From NCBI RefSeq assembly GCF_002802875.1, contig NZ_PEBI01000002.1:323353-387352 (forward strand): DNA of 64,000 bases, in the 5' to 3' direction. Under the pieces are notes generated by a model. That model was given only the letters and a program-made list of their open reading frames with translations, was not told where the DNA came from and did not search any database. The stretch comes from Bifidobacterium primatium. Lineage in GTDB: Bacteria; Actinomycetota; Actinomycetes; Actinomycetales; Bifidobacteriaceae. Below are positions 63,573-64,000 of the stretch, piece by piece. Positions within the stretch are counted from its first letter, which is position 1; every line of letters begins with the position of its first letter. Both the position numbers and the translations under genes were made by a program.

Positions 63573-64000
63573 GTGATCGAACTCAAAACCCCTCAGGAAA
63601 TCAAGGAAATGCGTCCCGCCGGCAAGTTCGTCGGATCCATCCTCAAGGATCTGAAGGCCATGACCAAGGTCGGCACCAACCTCCTCGAAATCGACGAATT
63701 CGTCAAGCAGCGCATCGAGGCGCGCAACGGCGCCGAATCCTGCTACGTGGACTACGCCCCCGACTTCGGCACCGGCCCGTTCGCGCATTACATCTGCACG
63801 TCCGTGAACGACGCCGTGCTGCACGGCGTCCCCTACGACTACAACCTCAAGGACGGCGACCTCATCTCCCTCGACCTCGCCATCAACGTCGACGGCTGGG
63901 TGGGCGACTCCGCCATCAGCTTCGTCGTCGGCAAGAACCAGGACCCCGAGGACCTGCGCCTCATCAAGTGCACCGAGGACGCGCTCGCCGCCGGCATCGC
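63573..64000 (+). CDS. map: Methionine aminopeptidase type I (partial, 5' part)
   Basis: The first ~142 codons are present, from a GTG at 63573 (MIELKTPQEIKEMRPAGKFVGSIL); the rest lies beyond the window. ICTSVNDAVLHGVP and GDLISLDLAINVDGWVGDSAISF carry the substrate His and the first two metal-binding Asp residues of M24A peptidases. It removes the initiator methionine from new proteins. In many Gram-positives map lies between adk and infA; here it is separate. Confidence 0.92.
   Translation, partial: MIELKTPQEIKEMRPAGKFVGSILKDLKAMTKVGTNLLEIDEFVKQRIEARNGAESCYVDYAPDFGTGPFAHYICTSVNDAVLHGVPYDYNLKDGDLISLDLAINVDGWVGDSAISFVVGKNQDPEDLRLIKCTEDALAAGI

Noticed and set aside
1-64000. CRISPR array or insertion sequence
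   Set aside because: No regularly spaced 25-40 bp repeats and no transposase or integrase reading frames were seen. The 21-bp repeats at 32158 are contiguous and lack spacers.

Overview
The window reads as a chromosomal segment of a high-GC Gram-positive bacterium of the Bifidobacterium type. Support: an S10/spc/alpha ribosomal super-operon with actinobacterial tails on several ribosomal proteins, frequent GTG starts, short or near-absent 5' leaders, and intracellular GH36/GH127 glycosidases beside a proline-peptide uptake cluster. The species cannot be fixed from sequence reading alone.

Region 1 (1-14.1 kb) is housekeeping: the end of rplW, then rplB to rplO, secY, adk, infA, rpmJ, rpsM, rpsK, rpoA, rplQ and truA. 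Strong hairpins punctuate it between rpsQ and rplN, between rplO and secY, after adk and after rplQ. Region 2 (14.4-17.6 kb) holds a circularly permuted ATP-grasp/Alpha-E fusion followed by a transglutaminase-like protein, a widespread but biochemically unresolved pairing, and then tRNA-Ser(CGA).

Region 3 (17.8-22.4 kb) is accessory: a gene-poor stretch with a T10G9 tract and inverted repeats, a small XRE regulator, two tandem paralogous membrane proteins with N-terminal zinc ribbons, and a secreted protein of unknown function. Region 4 (22.5-30.1 kb) is nusA, infB, rbfA, truB and ribF, with a pair of interspersed palindromic repeats between infB and rbfA.

Region 5 (30.2-34.7 kb) is a self-contained signalling locus: a LuxR-type response regulator, its membrane histidine kinase, a leucine-rich-repeat lipoprotein and a membrane-anchored beta-propeller-like protein. 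A near-identical palindrome (core CATCAACTATAGTTGATG) lies before the regulator and again, behind 21-bp direct repeats, before the lipoprotein gene. The likely reading is one regulon controlling surface proteins; this is the most system-like unexplained locus in the window.

Region 6 (34.7-39.2 kb) carries a MazEF-type toxin-antitoxin pair, a short-chain dehydrogenase, a class III aminotransferase and an iron-dependent alcohol dehydrogenase. Region 7 (39.3-44.2 kb, minus strand) is a GH36 alpha-galactosidase and GH127 beta-L-arabinofuranosidase operon. Region 8 (44.5-53.5 kb) is an oligopeptide ABC importer (binding protein, fused double ATPase, two permeases) followed by proline iminopeptidase and Xaa-Pro aminopeptidase: import and breakdown of proline-rich peptides. 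Region 9 (53.5-64 kb) has a PIF1/RecD-like helicase, a 1155-residue polytopic membrane protein with a duplicated N-terminal module, proS, an SSB paralogue, an M13 peptidase and the start of map.
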